From Gemmataceae bacterium (GTDB lineage Bacteria > Planctomycetota > Planctomycetia > Gemmatales > Gemmataceae), in the NCBI GenBank assembly GCA_022616435.1, contig JAKEET010000124.1, forward strand, positions 1-41,236: a stretch of DNA of 41,236 nt, given 5' to 3'. A model generated the notes under the pieces. The model worked only from the letters and a program-made list of their open reading frames with translations, searched no databases and was not told the DNA's origin. The translations under genes were made by a program, and so were the position numbers. Of the stretch, positions 7,166 to 16,792 are shown one piece after another (the first letter of the stretch is position 1; each line of letters opens with the position of its first letter).

Positions 7166-8329
7166 ATGCGGCAAATCCTTTTCCACATCCCGCTGATCGA
7201 CCTGCCGATCTACGGCTACGGCTTCATGCTGTTCTGCGCCTTCATCGCCTGCACCTTCGTGGCGGTCCGGCTGGCGCGGCGCGAAGGCGTGCCGCGCGAA
7301 CCCATTCAGGACCTCACGGTCTGGCTGTTCGTGACCGGCATCATCGGGGCGCGGGTGACCTTTATCGTCCAGCATTGGGGGCAATTCAACAACATCTGGC
7401 AGTTCTTCGCCGTCTGGGACGGAGGCCTGGTCTTTTATGGCTCCGCGTTCGGCGGGATCATCGGCTACCTGTGCGCGTACCACCTGCAACTCAAGAAGTA
7501 CGGCATATCGCACTGGAAGATGCTCGACATCGCGGCGCCGTGCATCGCGCTGGGGCTGTGCCTGGGCCGGGTCGGCTGCCTCTTGAACGGCTGCTGCTAC
7601 GGCAACGTCGCCTGCGGCCACTGCTGGGGGGTGCAGTTCCCCACGTCGAGTCCGCCGCGCGCCGAGCTGGTGGCCCGCGGCTATCAGACGCCGACGGGCT
7701 TCTTGACGATTCCCAACACTCGGATTGTCGGCGTCGTCGAACCGATGTCCGCGGCGGCCAAGGCCGGCCTGGTCGCGAAGGACACGATTGAGGAGGTCAA
7801 GGTGGACGGTCGAGTTGTGGACGATGACGCCGCGCTCGATGCCGCGTACGGGTTGAAGTGGAACCGCGGCGAACGCACGCTGGAGCTGGCAGTGACCGCG
7901 CCGGCGACCCGGACGGTCGGCCCGTTCGCTCCGCTCACGCTCGGCTTGCATCCGACGCAAGTGTACGAATCGATCAGCATGGCGCTCTTGCTCTTCTTGC
8001 TCGTGTCGCTCTATCCGTACAAGACGCGCGACGGTGTGCTGATGGTGATCTTCATGTTCGGCTACGGCGTCCATCGATTCCTGAACGAGATGCTGCGGAT
8101 CGACAACGAGAGGATCGCCTTCGGCATGACGTTTTCGCAGATCGTCAGCATCGGCGTGGTCGCCGGCGCGTTGTTGCTCGCCGCCGTGGTTTGGCTGCGG
8201 CCGGCCTCGACCGCTTCCCCCGCCGCGGACGCCGGAGCGGATACCGCCGCCGACGCCGCCACCAATGCCGCCGCAAGCGCCGCTACCCCGGCAGACGCGA
8301 GTCCTCCCGCAGCCACCACGGCCAGCTAA
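7166..8329 (+). CDS. lgt: Prolipoprotein diacylglyceryl transferase with PDZ-like insert
   Basis: Lgt moves a diacylglyceryl group from phosphatidylglycerol to the lipobox cysteine of prolipoproteins in the inner membrane. The signature is GRVGCLLNGCCYG at residues 134-146, and HPTQVYES is at 262-269. Compared with the E. coli GRIANFINGE block, the first Asn and the Glu are Cys here (C138 and C143), a variant also seen in other phyla. Residues about 186-245 are an extra soluble segment (IVGVVEPMSAAAKAGL, then KDTIEEVKVDGRVV) with the strand pattern and AGL motif of a PDZ domain. It lies between the signature and the HPTQVYES motif. The last 40 residues are Ala-rich low complexity. The end overlaps the convergent VanZ-like gene by 47 bases. 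Confidence 0.92.
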   Translation: MRQILFHIPLIDLPIYGYGFMLFCAFIACTFVAVRLARREGVPREPIQDLTVWLFVTGIIGARVTFIVQHWGQFNNIWQFFAVWDGGLVFYGSAFGGIIGYLCAYHLQLKKYGISHWKMLDIAAPCIALGLCLGRVGCLLNGCCYGNVACGHCWGVQFPTSSPPRAELVARGYQTPTGFLTIPNTRIVGVVEPMSAAAKAGLVAKDTIEEVKVDGRVVDDDAALDAAYGLKWNRGERTLELAVTAPATRTVGPFAPLTLGLHPTQVYESISMALLLFLLVSLYPYKTRDGVLMVIFMFGYGVHRFLNEMLRIDNERIAFGMTFSQIVSIGVVAGALLLAAVVWLRPASTASPAADAGADTAADAATNAAASAATPADASPPAATTAS

Positions 8330-8663
8330 GGCCGCACCCGACCGCGATTCCCAGGCAATCAAACAGGACATCGCCCAGCGTGCCAGTGCGATAGGAAAGG
8401 TGGAGCTGGACAAACTCCGTGGCCACGGCGTGCAACATGAGGAAGAACATCAAGAGGGGCCGCCAGCGGGAGGCCACGCGCAGCCAGCCGGTGAGAATGG
8501 CGAACAGCGCATAGGCGGCGATGTGGACCGCCTTGGCCACCAACACGCGCCTGGTCACCAGCAGCTCGCCCAGCGGCAACTCTTCGGCAGACGGCACCGG
8601 AGCGGTGAGCGCCACCGTCCATGCCGCGAAGAACAACAACCATACCAGCCAGCGCGAATTCAC
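8283..8663 (-). CDS. VanZ-like membrane protein
   Basis: A 126-residue protein with four predicted membrane segments and the VanZ-like pattern: a basic-His motif in the second span (AKAVHIAAYALFA), an acidic turn in the third (HAVATEFVQLHL), then R-T-G-TLGDVLFDCLGIAVG with the conserved Asp and Gly. VanZ relatives are linked to teicoplanin resistance in enterococci, but most family members have no known role. It starts nine bases downstream of the FHA gene stop on the same strand, so the two are likely an operon. Its 3' end overlaps the end of lgt on the other strand. Confidence 0.82.
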   Translation of the reverse strand: MNSRWLVWLLFFAAWTVALTAPVPSAEELPLGELLVTRRVLVAKAVHIAAYALFAILTGWLRVASRWRPLLMFFLMLHAVATEFVQLHLSYRTGTLGDVLFDCLGIAVGCGLSWPWWLREDSRLPG

Positions 8664-8672
8664 ATCGATCCT

Positions 8673-9491
8673 CTACGATTTCTTCTTGCCTTTCTCGATC
8701 TGCGCGAGGATGTCGCGGATGTCCTCGCCGGTGGGAAGCTGCCAGTTCTTGTGGCCCAGGATCTGGCTGGCGTCCGGCGCGGCCTGGTCGTCCGCGTCGT
8801 CTTCGGGTTCGGCGCTGGCCGCCGGGGCCGTCGCCCGGCCGGCGTCGGTGAGCTTGACGCGCTGCGGCGGTCCCGGCGCGATCGTCACCTCGTCGTCGAC
8901 GTCATCATCCACCGGCGCGGGCGCTGGCGTGCGCGCCCGGTTGATTTTCTTGGGCACGGGCGCCGGCGCGGGAGGGGGCGCGCCCCCCGATTTCTCTTCG
9001 ATCGCCCGCAACGCTTCCAGAGGATCGGCCGGCACGTCGAGATCCTCGTCCACCGGCAGCGGACCCTCGTCCTCCTCCTCGAGCACCAGCTCCACCTCGC
9101 CCCCGTCGAATTCGGGCAGCACCTCGACGTTGTCGAGCGGCGCGATCGCCGCCACCTCCTCCTCTTCCTGCAGCAGCCGATCGACGGCCGCCTGCGTCAG
9201 CTGATATTGCACCAGCAACGTGACCGGGCCGACCCGCAGCTTGTCGCCGGGACGGAGAAACTCACGCTTGCTGATGCGCCGGCCGTTGAGGAACGTGCCG
9301 TTGGCGCTCGACAGGTCCTCGACACTGAGCAGGTCGTCGCTGAAGGTCAAGATGCAATGCTGCCGGCTGACGTCGCCGGACGGGATGCGGACGCCGCAGC
9401 CCTTCTGCCGGCCCACGATCATCTCCGCCGAGCGCACATGAAATGTCTGCCCCGGCTTGCCGCTCTTCTGGACCACCAGTTTCACGTCCAT
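8673..9491 (-). CDS. FHA domain protein
   Basis: A 272-residue cytoplasmic protein with an N-terminal forkhead-associated domain (residues about 5-95) that binds phosphothreonine peptides. The key residues are present: G27-R28, S42-R43-x-H45, N64-G65 and N69-G70. After a short helix (QAAVDRLLQEEEEV) the protein becomes a long acidic, Pro/Ala-rich, probably disordered linker. It ends in a short conserved-looking block (ILGHKNWQLPTGEDIRDIL) with a basic tail. Ser/Thr kinases elsewhere in this window are plausible sources of the phosphopeptides, but no direct link is shown. It lies between the terminator of the VWA gene and the VanZ-like gene. Confidence 0.9.
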   Translation of the reverse strand: MDVKLVVQKSGKPGQTFHVRSAEMIVGRQKGCGVRIPSGDVSRQHCILTFSDDLLSVEDLSSANGTFLNGRRISKREFLRPGDKLRVGPVTLLVQYQLTQAAVDRLLQEEEEVAAIAPLDNVEVLPEFDGGEVELVLEEEDEGPLPVDEDLDVPADPLEALRAIEEKSGGAPPPAPAPVPKKINRARTPAPAPVDDDVDDEVTIAPGPPQRVKLTDAGRATAPAASAEPEDDADDQAAPDASQILGHKNWQLPTGEDIRDILAQIEKGKKKS

Positions 9492-9518
9492 GGTCTCAAA
9501 CTATCACAAACCAGCCCA

Positions 9519-9552
9519 AAAAAATACCCACGGAGACGGTTCCGTGGGTATT
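9519..9552 (-). terminator. Intrinsic terminator of the VWA gene
   Basis: Read on the minus strand, a perfect 11-bp stem (9552-9542 with 9535-9525, atacccacgga/tccgtgggtat) has a six-base loop and runs directly into a seven-T tract (9525-9519). It begins 17 bases after the stop codon of the VWA gene and ends 28 bases before the FHA start codon. It therefore separates the two minus-strand genes into different transcripts. Confidence 0.92.
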
Positions 9553-9568
9553 GGCAGTTCGAAGGGGC

Positions 9569-12500
9569 TCACTGGCCGCCGCCCGGGATGCCGGGGAGCT
9601 GCAAGTTCGAACGGTTGGCCCCGAAGGTCTGGAACATCGGGCGGATGACAGCCTCGAGGCCGTTTTGCTCGGACATGCGGACCTGGCCGGTCATCTGCAC
9701 GGCGCCGCCGCGCACCGCCGATTGCCGGCCGACGTCGGACCGGGCGGCCGTGGCGGCGACCGAAGGCCGGGCCGTGCCGGCGGCGCCGACGCTGCCCCGC
9801 GGGCTGCTGGCTCTGGCGCCGGAGAAGTCCGGGAAAGCCAGGCCGCGCAGCTTCTCGAGCGCCGTCGGCGTCCGGGCTTCTTCCCTGGTCTCGCGGCGCT
9901 TTTGCAGGTCGGCGGGCGGCACGCTGGCCAGCTCGACGCGACGGCCGCGCGACAGGTTCAGCTTCACCGTGCCGGTCTGGTCGAGCCGGACGACTTCCAG
10001 CCGACGCGTCTCTTGCGGCGTGCCCAGATGCTGGATGATCTCCAGCCGGGCCCGCGAGCCAATCGTCTTGCCCCACACGCGCCGCACCGTGATCTCGTAG
10101 TCGCCCGAGAAGCCCTGGGCGGCCAGATAGGAGATGCGGTTCGGCTCGTTGAGCGTGGCGCCGGTCAAGATGCCGCCGCCGGGCGTTTGCTTTTGCTGGA
10201 TCGAGCACACGCTGCCGGTCGGCTCCTTGACTTCGAGCTCCACGCCGGCCGTTTCACCCTTCGCGGTCGCCCACGTCAGGTTGATGACCAGGTCGCGCTG
10301 CTTCAGCATTTGCAGCGCCGCTTGCAGGCGCTCGGCCTCGGTGCCGCGGGTCTCCTTGTTCAAGGTGTCAGCCAGCGCCCGCACGCGGAACGCCGCCTGA
10401 TCGTGCAACGCCGGGTTGTCCACGGGCCAATCCTGGGCCACGAGCTTGCCGGCCGCCCATTCCATGGCCTTGCTGTCCTTGGCCAGCTCGGCGTAGGCGA
10501 GGGCGTCCACGTACGGCTGGGCCAGGTTCGGCTCCAGCAAGGCCGCTTGCCGGCAGAACGCCAGCGCCCGGTCGTATTGCTTGCCGTTGGCCATGGTGCG
10601 GGCGGCTTGCAAGAAGCCCTGCGAGTCGTTGGGGTCCAGAGCGACCGCGGACAAGCGCGCCCGCCGGATTTCATCGGGGTCGCCGTTGGTCGCCTCAAGG
10701 GCGGCCGCGAGCGCCTCGTACACCCAGGGCCGGACCACGACGCCGTGCCGCAAGTTGGCCTTGAGGAACTCGACGACGTGATGCGGCAGGCCCACTTCGA
10801 AGAGGAAGTCGGCCGTGGCGATCACCAGGCCGGGCTCGATGCCGCCCTTGGCGAAGGCGTCTTCCCAGATGACGGTCGGGTCGAACTCCTTGACCTTGGC
10901 CGGGTCGAGCTTGGGCAGGTCCTTGGCCTGTGCCAGGACGTTGTTCTTGTTCTGGTTGACGTTGGCCACGGCCGGGGCCGCGGCGCCGGGGCGGCGGATG
11001 GCGCCTTTGCCGGCGATCATGTCCAGGTTGCGGCGCTCCGCTTCGTTCCTGACGAATTCTTCGCGCTTGGTATACTTGCCGCCGATGACGCCGCCGGAGA
11101 TCGACGTGTGGATGCGCGACGGTGCGCGGACGATCAAGGCGAGGGCGGGCGGGAAGAAGTCGATGGTGTTGGCGTTCTGGATGTCGGCGGGTCCGCCCTG
11201 GGAAACGGGCGTGGCCGGGGGCGCGGCGCCGCCGAAGCCGCCCTGGCCGATGCCGCCGCCGGGGGCGCCGAGGCCGCCGCCGAACGGATTGGCGAAGCCG
11301 CCGGCGATGGCGCTGGGATTGAACGGTTGGGCCTGGGACACGTAGAACCAGTTGCCCGGATCGACGACTCGGGTGACCAGCTCGATCAGGGTGACGGCGT
11401 TGGAGGCGCCCATGATGCCGAGCGAGCCGTTAAAGCCGCCCTGGAAGCCGCCGCCGGTGAAGGCGCCGGAGACTTGACCGCCGGCGAACCCCTGGAAGCC
11501 GCCGCCGAAGCCCCCCTGGAAGCCGCCGCCGAAGCCCCCCTGGAAGCCGCCGCCGAAGCCGCCGCCGCCAAAGCCGCCGCCGAAATTGCCGCCGAAACCG
11601 CCGCCGCCGAAGCCGCCGAAGCTGGCCGACGCGGTCTGGAACTGCTGGGAGCCGCCCAGGGCGTCGATGGGGATCACCAGCTCGCCGACGGGGTAGACGC
11701 GGATGACACGGTCTTTCAAGGCCCGGTCGTTGGTGGTGATCTCGACGAAACTGCGGCGGATCAAGTAGGTCGCACTTCCGGACTGGACCTGCGACAGCGC
11801 CAGTTTCAACGCGGTCGCCATGGCCATCTTCTTGGGATATGGCGGGAACTTCACCGGCGATTCGTAGATGTCTCCGGCTTCCGGCGCCTCATCCTGGAAG
11901 GCCTGTTGATCCACGAGGATTGGCAACTCTCTGCCCTTGGCCGCGAACTTCTCGTAGAACAGGCCCAGCGCTTCCTTGAGCGTCATCGGGTTCTGGAAGT
12001 CTTTCATGTCGATGGTTTCCTCGAGCATCCGCGACAACGAGTTCGCTTCGGCCCGAGCTTTCTCGTCGTCGGGCAAGCTGCTGACTTCGTACTTCTCCTT
12101 GCGGATGCTGGTGATGGCCTTCCAGGTCGCCAGCGGCGGGAAGAAGATGCCGGGCTCGTCCGGGAACGGGATGTGCGACTTGTCCACTTCCAGCAGCGTG
12201 GCCAGGAACCGCTCTTCCTTCAGGCGCCGCAGGTCGACCTGCTTCTGGAGGTTGTACTGGGCCAGCGTCTGGTAGTAGGTGGCGTGCAAGGTCACCGGCG
12301 GCGCCTGGCCGCGGAGCAGCGACTCCCGGTTCATGGCCACCATCTGGGCGAGCAGCTCCGTCTTGGCTTGTTCCTCGAAGCGGCCGCGGGTGATCTCCTG
12401 CTTGAAACGCTTGAACTGCTCGATCTGGCGATCTTCGAACGTCTTCTCCTGGAGCAACTTCTCTCGATTCTCGTCGAGCACGCCTTGAATGCGGTTGCGC

Positions 12501-14245
12501 TCCTCGATGCGGAGCTTGATCTGCCGGCCTTGCGTGGCGGTTTCCCGCAGCGCCGTTTGCAAACGCGAGGCCAGGGCTTCGCGGACACGCTCGCCGATGT
12601 CCGGATGGTCCGTGACGCGCGACAGCGTGTTGCGGAGCAACTCCAGTGAGCCATCGGGGTCGGCGTTCAGCTCGCGCCGCGCTTGCCGCAGCGCATCCTC
12701 GACCATCTGCGTCGTCTTCTGCTCTTCGATGATCGCGCGGTCGCGGTTGGCCTTCAACAGGTCTGGGACGTCGCCGCCGCCCGCCGGGCCGGCCTTCGGG
12801 TCCTTGGGCTCGTCCTGGAGCGCCGCCACCTGCACGAAGTTGGTCTTGGCGATCTGGATCTGGCCGTTGATCTTCTTGATGCGGCCGCCTTCGCGCACCT
12901 GCTCCAGCTGCTTGCGAATGTCCGCGCGGGTCACGCTGCCGTCGCGCAGCCTGGCGACCAGCCGCAACCCGGCCGCGGCCTCGCCGTCGCGCGGCGCCAT
13001 CTTCTTGACTTCCTCGAACAGCCGCTGGGCGCCGACCAGCTCATTGCGCTCCATCGCCAGCTCGGCGCCGATCAGCAAGTCCTGGTGCAGCACCTTGGTC
13101 TGCTGGTAGGCGAACACCAGGGCCCGGTCGGCCCGCAGCAGGGCCGGCTGCGTCCGCGCCCTGGCCCACTGATCGACCATGCTGATCAGAAAGAAGTTGT
13201 CCAGCTCCGGCGCCGGCACTTCCAACGTCGCCGTCGCGGTGGTGGGCGCCGCGGTCCCGGCGACCGTCCCCGTCACCGTGTAGGTCAGGGCCGGGGCCTT
13301 TTTCATCCGGCCGACGATCAACGTCGGGGCGTCGCCGCGCAACGGCGGGACCTCTTGCGGGTACACTTCGGTGACGTCGGCGGACAGCTCCAGCTTGGCG
13401 TTGTACATGATCGGCGCCGCCAGGGCTTCCTGGTAGCGCTTGAGGGCGTCCACCAGTTTCTCGTCGGTGACGCGGGTGCGCATCACCGCCCCGCCGGTCC
13501 CGGTCGCGAAGCCGTGCAGGTTGGCCGGGTCGAGCGGCAAGCCGAGCGGCACCGCGAAGAACGCGATCTTGCGGCTGACCATCTCCTTGCACAGGTCGGC
13601 GCGGTCATTGTGATTGAGCGGGTTGTCGATGCTCTGGCCGTCGCCCAGGAACAAGAGGACGCGTTGCCGGTGCTCGCCGCCGTCGAAGGATTCAATGGCC
13701 CTGGTGAGCGCGCCCTTGAGATCGGTGGTGCCGTTGGGATACAGCTTCTTCAGGGCCTTGAGGGCGTCCTTCAGCTTGGCGTGGTCGGCCTTGGCGTCGA
13801 GCATTTGACCGGTCAATTGCTTGGTCGCGTCCCGCGTGCTGACGGCCCACAGGGCGATGCGGTCGCCTTCCTGCGCCGTCTCGACAAACGCCTCGGCGAT
13901 CTGATTGGCGCCGATCCAGCCCGGCCCTGCCTGAGCGGCCGAGGTTGAAACCAGGATCACATAGTCGCGCTTCCGGGCGGGCGCGGGGGCCAGCTTGGGC
14001 TGGACGTGCATCGCGAAGATGCGGTCGCCGTTCATCGGGTCATACACGTGCAATGGCGCGGTGGCGAACTTCGAATCCGCCAGGTTAGCTTCATGGTTTT
14101 GCAGCGGCCGCGGCGCGATGGGAGACACGGGCGTGGACGGCTGCACCTGCTTGTTGGCCGTGGGCTCGCCCTGCGATGGACTGGAGAGCCACACCCCGAG
14201 GCCGAGGAACGCGCCGACCACGAGGAAGCGAGAGAACTTGGTCAT
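9569..14245 (-). CDS. Giant secreted VWA-domain protein with Gly-rich segment
   Basis: A 1558-residue exported protein. An N-terminal signal peptide (RFLVVGAFLGLGVWLSS) precedes a VWA-like domain at about residues 93-300. The MIDAS motif is degenerate: the first strand reads VILVSTSAAQAG where DxSxS is expected, although the Thr in NGTTDL and the Asp in FLGDGQS remain. The centre is long, helical and rich in charged residues, with repeated Arg/Glu-rich segments (possible coiled coil). A Gly/Phe-rich low-complexity stretch of about 75 residues (near residues 870-945) follows, then TPR-like helices and a C-terminal beta-rich part. The ATG at 14245 is chosen for its signal peptide; a GAGGG stands nine bases upstream. 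Function is unknown; similar proteins occur across planctomycetes. Confidence 0.85.
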   Translation of the reverse strand: MTKFSRFLVVGAFLGLGVWLSSPSQGEPTANKQVQPSTPVSPIAPRPLQNHEANLADSKFATAPLHVYDPMNGDRIFAMHVQPKLAPAPARKRDYVILVSTSAAQAGPGWIGANQIAEAFVETAQEGDRIALWAVSTRDATKQLTGQMLDAKADHAKLKDALKALKKLYPNGTTDLKGALTRAIESFDGGEHRQRVLLFLGDGQSIDNPLNHNDRADLCKEMVSRKIAFFAVPLGLPLDPANLHGFATGTGGAVMRTRVTDEKLVDALKRYQEALAAPIMYNAKLELSADVTEVYPQEVPPLRGDAPTLIVGRMKKAPALTYTVTGTVAGTAAPTTATATLEVPAPELDNFFLISMVDQWARARTQPALLRADRALVFAYQQTKVLHQDLLIGAELAMERNELVGAQRLFEEVKKMAPRDGEAAAGLRLVARLRDGSVTRADIRKQLEQVREGGRIKKINGQIQIAKTNFVQVAALQDEPKDPKAGPAGGGDVPDLLKANRDRAIIEEQKTTQMVEDALRQARRELNADPDGSLELLRNTLSRVTDHPDIGERVREALASRLQTALRETATQGRQIKLRIEERNRIQGVLDENREKLLQEKTFEDRQIEQFKRFKQEITRGRFEEQAKTELLAQMVAMNRESLLRGQAPPVTLHATYYQTLAQYNLQKQVDLRRLKEERFLATLLEVDKSHIPFPDEPGIFFPPLATWKAITSIRKEKYEVSSLPDDEKARAEANSLSRMLEETIDMKDFQNPMTLKEALGLFYEKFAAKGRELPILVDQQAFQDEAPEAGDIYESPVKFPPYPKKMAMATALKLALSQVQSGSATYLIRRSFVEITTNDRALKDRVIRVYPVGELVIPIDALGGSQQFQTASASFGGFGGGGFGGNFGGGFGGGGFGGGFQGGFGGGFQGGFGGGFQGFAGGQVSGAFTGGGFQGGFNGSLGIMGASNAVTLIELVTRVVDPGNWFYVSQAQPFNPSAIAGGFANPFGGGLGAPGGGIGQGGFGGAAPPATPVSQGGPADIQNANTIDFFPPALALIVRAPSRIHTSISGGVIGGKYTKREEFVRNEAERRNLDMIAGKGAIRRPGAAAPAVANVNQNKNNVLAQAKDLPKLDPAKVKEFDPTVIWEDAFAKGGIEPGLVIATADFLFEVGLPHHVVEFLKANLRHGVVVRPWVYEALAAALEATNGDPDEIRRARLSAVALDPNDSQGFLQAARTMANGKQYDRALAFCRQAALLEPNLAQPYVDALAYAELAKDSKAMEWAAGKLVAQDWPVDNPALHDQAAFRVRALADTLNKETRGTEAERLQAALQMLKQRDLVINLTWATAKGETAGVELEVKEPTGSVCSIQQKQTPGGGILTGATLNEPNRISYLAAQGFSGDYEITVRRVWGKTIGSRARLEIIQHLGTPQETRRLEVVRLDQTGTVKLNLSRGRRVELASVPPADLQKRRETREEARTPTALEKLRGLAFPDFSGARASSPRGSVGAAGTARPSVAATAARSDVGRQSAVRGGAVQMTGQVRMSEQNGLEAVIRPMFQTFGANRSNLQLPGIPGGGQ
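11492..11563 (-). repeat. 24-bp tandem repeat, three copies, in Gly-rich coding segment
   Basis: Three consecutive 24-base units start at 11492, 11516 and 11540. The first two are identical and the third differs at one of the last bases. Each encodes GGFGGGFQ-type sequence in the VWA protein. Less regular Gly/Phe codons continue to about 11640 and back to about 11420. The exact units point to recent slippage expansion, so copy number may vary between strains. Confidence 0.85.
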
Positions 14246-14717
14246 CGTGCAGACCCTCTGAATGGATGGAAACTGAGCGGCCCTGCCCCGGATTCCCCTC
14301 AGTTTGCCTACTTCGATTGTAGATGAAAACCCCGGCGCTTCGCCAGTGTTATTTTGCAGAAATCGTTGACCTGACCCGGTTAAGCGCTTGTGCCGCCGCG
14401 CTACCGGCGCAACTGGCGCTCTCGATACCGCCCGCTCCGAAACTCCCTTGACCCTCTTGTCCAGAATCTGGTACTTTCCTCGTCCAACAACGGGCCTCGA
14501 ACCTGAACGCGTTCGGGGCGCTGCGCTTGCGCGGAAAACTCGGGAAAAACAGCAGCTCGGGCGCAGAACTCGCAAGACGTTCGGTTTTTGGCGGCGCAAC
14601 GGTAGCGGCCAGGGTTCCGTTCGGCCGATGTCTCACGAATTCGGCATACATCCGAGTTCGGCCGCCCGGCATTGAACAGACCTTCACTACATCGTTATCC
14701 ACGGAAGGAACAGAACG
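14246..14717. other. 472-bp divergent intergenic region (VWA gene / gmd)
   Basis: No convincing gene is seen. It must carry the promoters of both flanking genes. On the minus side a TACAAT hexamer (complement of 14316-14321) lies about 70 bases before the VWA start, without a good -35. On the plus side TTGACC at 14448-14453 is followed after 18 bases by TACTTT. A strong ribosome-binding site GGAAGGA (14703-14709) stands eight bases before the gmd ATG. An imperfect hairpin (cctcgaac/gttcgggg) lies around 14492-14519. Short open frames here look like chance. Confidence 0.5.
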
Positions 14718-15725
14718 ATGCGCACGGCTTTAATCACCGGCATCACCGGCCAGGACGGCTCTCATCTCGCCGAATTGTTGCTGCACAAGGGCTATCGTGT
14801 CCTGGGGATGATCCGGCACACGAGCACCACGAGCCAGAATCGCATCAAGCACCTGCGCGATCAGCTGACGATTGTCGAGGGCGATCTGCTCGATCAGACG
14901 TCCTTGACGCGCATCCTGGAGCTGCATCAGCCCGATGAAATCTACAACCTCGCCGGCATGTCGTTCGTCCCCGCCAGCTGGCAACAGCCGGTCTTGACCG
15001 CCGAGTTCACCGGCCTGGGCGTGACCCGGTTGCTCGACGCCATGCGGCACGTCGCTCCCAAGACGCGGTTCTACCAGGCGTCGAGCAGCGAGATGTTCGG
15101 CAAGGTCCGCGAGACGCCGCAGCGCGAGACCACGCCATTCCATCCGCGCAGCCCGTACGCGGTCGCCAAGGCCTACGGTCATTACATCACGGTGAACTAC
15201 CGCGAAAGCTACGACCTGTTCGCCTGCTGCGGCATCCTCTTCAACCACGAAGGCCCGCGCCGCGGCCTGGAATTCGTCACCCGCAAGATCACCCACACCG
15301 CCGCCCAGATCAAGCTCGGCCTCGCGGAAGAGCTGCGCCTGGGCAACCTGCAATCGAAACGCGACTGGGGCTTCGCCGGCGACTTCGTCCGCGCCATGTG
15401 GCTCATGCTGCAGCAGCCGAAGGCGGACGACTACGTCATCGGCACCGGCGAGACCCACACCGTGCAGGAATTCGTCGAGATCGCGTTCGACTACCTCGAT
15501 CTCGACTGGAAGCGCTACGTGGCGGTCGATCCGCAGCTGTACCGTCCGGCCGAAGTCGATTTGCTCCTGGGCGACGCGACCAAGGCGCGCACCATCCTCG
15601 GCTGGCAGCCGGAAGTCACGTTCCGCGAGCTGGTCCACATGATGGTCGACGCCGACCTCGCGCTGCTGCGGCAGCAACTGCAGAACAAGCACGATCCGCG
15701 CGGCAAGGTCGCCAAGGTGGCGTGA
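14718..15725 (+). CDS. gmd: GDP-mannose 4,6-dehydratase
   Basis: Converts GDP-D-mannose to GDP-4-keto-6-deoxy-D-mannose, the precursor of GDP-fucose, rhamnose and related deoxysugars. It is a 335-residue extended SDR enzyme: [11 protein letters not shown] (residues 7-17) binds NADP, the catalytic triad is in ASSSEMFG (121-128) and the Y147-x3-K151 pair in [11 protein letters not shown], and [17 protein letters not shown] is the Gmd-specific substrate-binding block. [15 protein letters not shown] and [12 protein letters not shown] complete the C-terminal signature. A good Shine-Dalgarno sequence precedes the start. manA follows after 33 bases, a sensible pair since mannose-6-phosphate is the entry to GDP-mannose. 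Confidence 0.94.
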   Translation: MRTALITGITGQDGSHLAELLLHKGYRVLGMIRHTSTTSQNRIKHLRDQLTIVEGDLLDQTSLTRILELHQPDEIYNLAGMSFVPASWQQPVLTAEFTGLGVTRLLDAMRHVAPKTRFYQASSSEMFGKVRETPQRETTPFHPRSPYAVAKAYGHYITVNYRESYDLFACCGILFNHEGPRRGLEFVTRKITHTAAQIKLGLAEELRLGNLQSKRDWGFAGDFVRAMWLMLQQPKADDYVIGTGETHTVQEFVEIAFDYLDLDWKRYVAVDPQLYRPAEVDLLLGDATKARTILGWQPEVTFRELVHMMVDADLALLRQQLQNKHDPRGKVAKVA

Positions 15726-15758
15726 GTTTGGTGAGTGGCGCGTAGAATAATCCCTGCC

Positions 15759-16745
15759 ATGCCTGCATCCCTCGGCCCGTTGCGCTTTGAGCCCTTCCTG
15801 CGGCCCATGGTCTGGGGCGGCCGCGATCTCGAAACTCAGCTCCACAAGCGGCTGCCGGCGCCCGAGAGCTACGGCGAGTCGTGGGAAGTCAGCGATCACG
15901 CACTGCACCACAGCGTCGTTGCCGAGGGGCCGCGCCGCGGAACGACGCTGCGGCGTCTCATGGAGGACGAGCGCGACGCGCTGCTCGGCCCTGCCGCCGC
16001 ACGCTTCACGACCTTTCCCTGGCTGATCAAGTTCCTCGACGCCTGCGACTGGCTGTCGGTGCAAGTCCATCCCGACGCCGGCGCCGTCAAGACCCTGTGG
16101 CCCGGCGAAGGGAGCAAGACCGAGGCCTGGTACGTCGTCGCCGCCCAGCCGTCGAGCCGCATCTACGCCGGCCTGGCGCCGGGGATCGGGCCGGAGCAAC
16201 TGCGCCGCGCCGTTGCCGCCGGCCGCGTGGCCGAGTGCCTGCACTCGTTCGTCCCGCAGCCGGGCGACTGCGTGTTCCTGCCGGCCGGCACGGTGCACGC
16301 GGTCGGCGGCGGCGTGCTGTTCGCCGAGATTCAAGAGACCAGCGACGCCACCTTTCGTCTGTTCGACTGGAACCGCGTCGATGCCGCGGGCAAGTCGCGC
16401 AAGCTGCACATCGACGAGGCGTTCGCGGCGATCCACTGGGACCGCGGCCCGGTCGAGCCCAAGCGCGTTTCCGCCGGCGCGGCCGTTCCCGCCGGCGAAG
16501 GCCCGCGGTTTCCGCTGGTGCACTGCGACGAATTCCTCCTCGACTACGTGCAGGCCGAAGCCGCAATCAACCTCGGCGGCGGCGGCGCCATGCAGACGCT
16601 GATCGTCCTCGAAGGCCACGGCCGCTGGGAGTCCGGCGCGGCCCTGACGCCGGGGCAGGTGTGGGTGCTGCCGGTATCGTTGCCGCCGACGCGCTGCGAA
16701 CTGGCCTTGACGCTAAGGGGCTTGATGGCGACTCTGCCAAGTTAA
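15759..16745 (+). CDS. manA: Mannose-6-phosphate isomerase, class I
   Basis: Interconverts fructose-6-phosphate and mannose-6-phosphate. The 328-residue cupin enzyme has the expected zinc ligands: Q102 and H104 in SVQVHPD, E122 in SKTEAWYV and H180 in [12 protein letters not shown]. It belongs to the short class I group without the helical insert of the E. coli enzyme. The open frame begins at 15735, but the ATG at 15759 ([10 protein letters not shown]) is the best start. It probably shares a transcript with gmd and ends 47 bases from the convergent kinase gene. Confidence 0.93.
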   Translation: MPASLGPLRFEPFLRPMVWGGRDLETQLHKRLPAPESYGESWEVSDHALHHSVVAEGPRRGTTLRRLMEDERDALLGPAAARFTTFPWLIKFLDACDWLSVQVHPDAGAVKTLWPGEGSKTEAWYVVAAQPSSRIYAGLAPGIGPEQLRRAVAAGRVAECLHSFVPQPGDCVFLPAGTVHAVGGGVLFAEIQETSDATFRLFDWNRVDAAGKSRKLHIDEAFAAIHWDRGPVEPKRVSAGAAVPAGEGPRFPLVHCDEFLLDYVQAEAAINLGGGGAMQTLIVLEGHGRWESGAALTPGQVWVLPVSLPPTRCELALTLRGLMATLPS

Positions 16746-16792
16746 CTTCCGGCCGATCGCGAGCCGAGCGGCCTCTCACACCTTCGAATACG

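Noticed and set aside
9443..12649. A 1068-codon plus-strand frame opposite the VWA gene
   Set aside because: Composition is that of an antisense shadow (Ala/Glu/Arg runs opposite Gly-rich codons), with no recognisable motif.
14695..14703. TTATCCACG as a DnaA box / replication origin
   Set aside because: A single eight-of-nine match beside gmd, without neighbouring boxes, dnaA or dnaN; likely chance.
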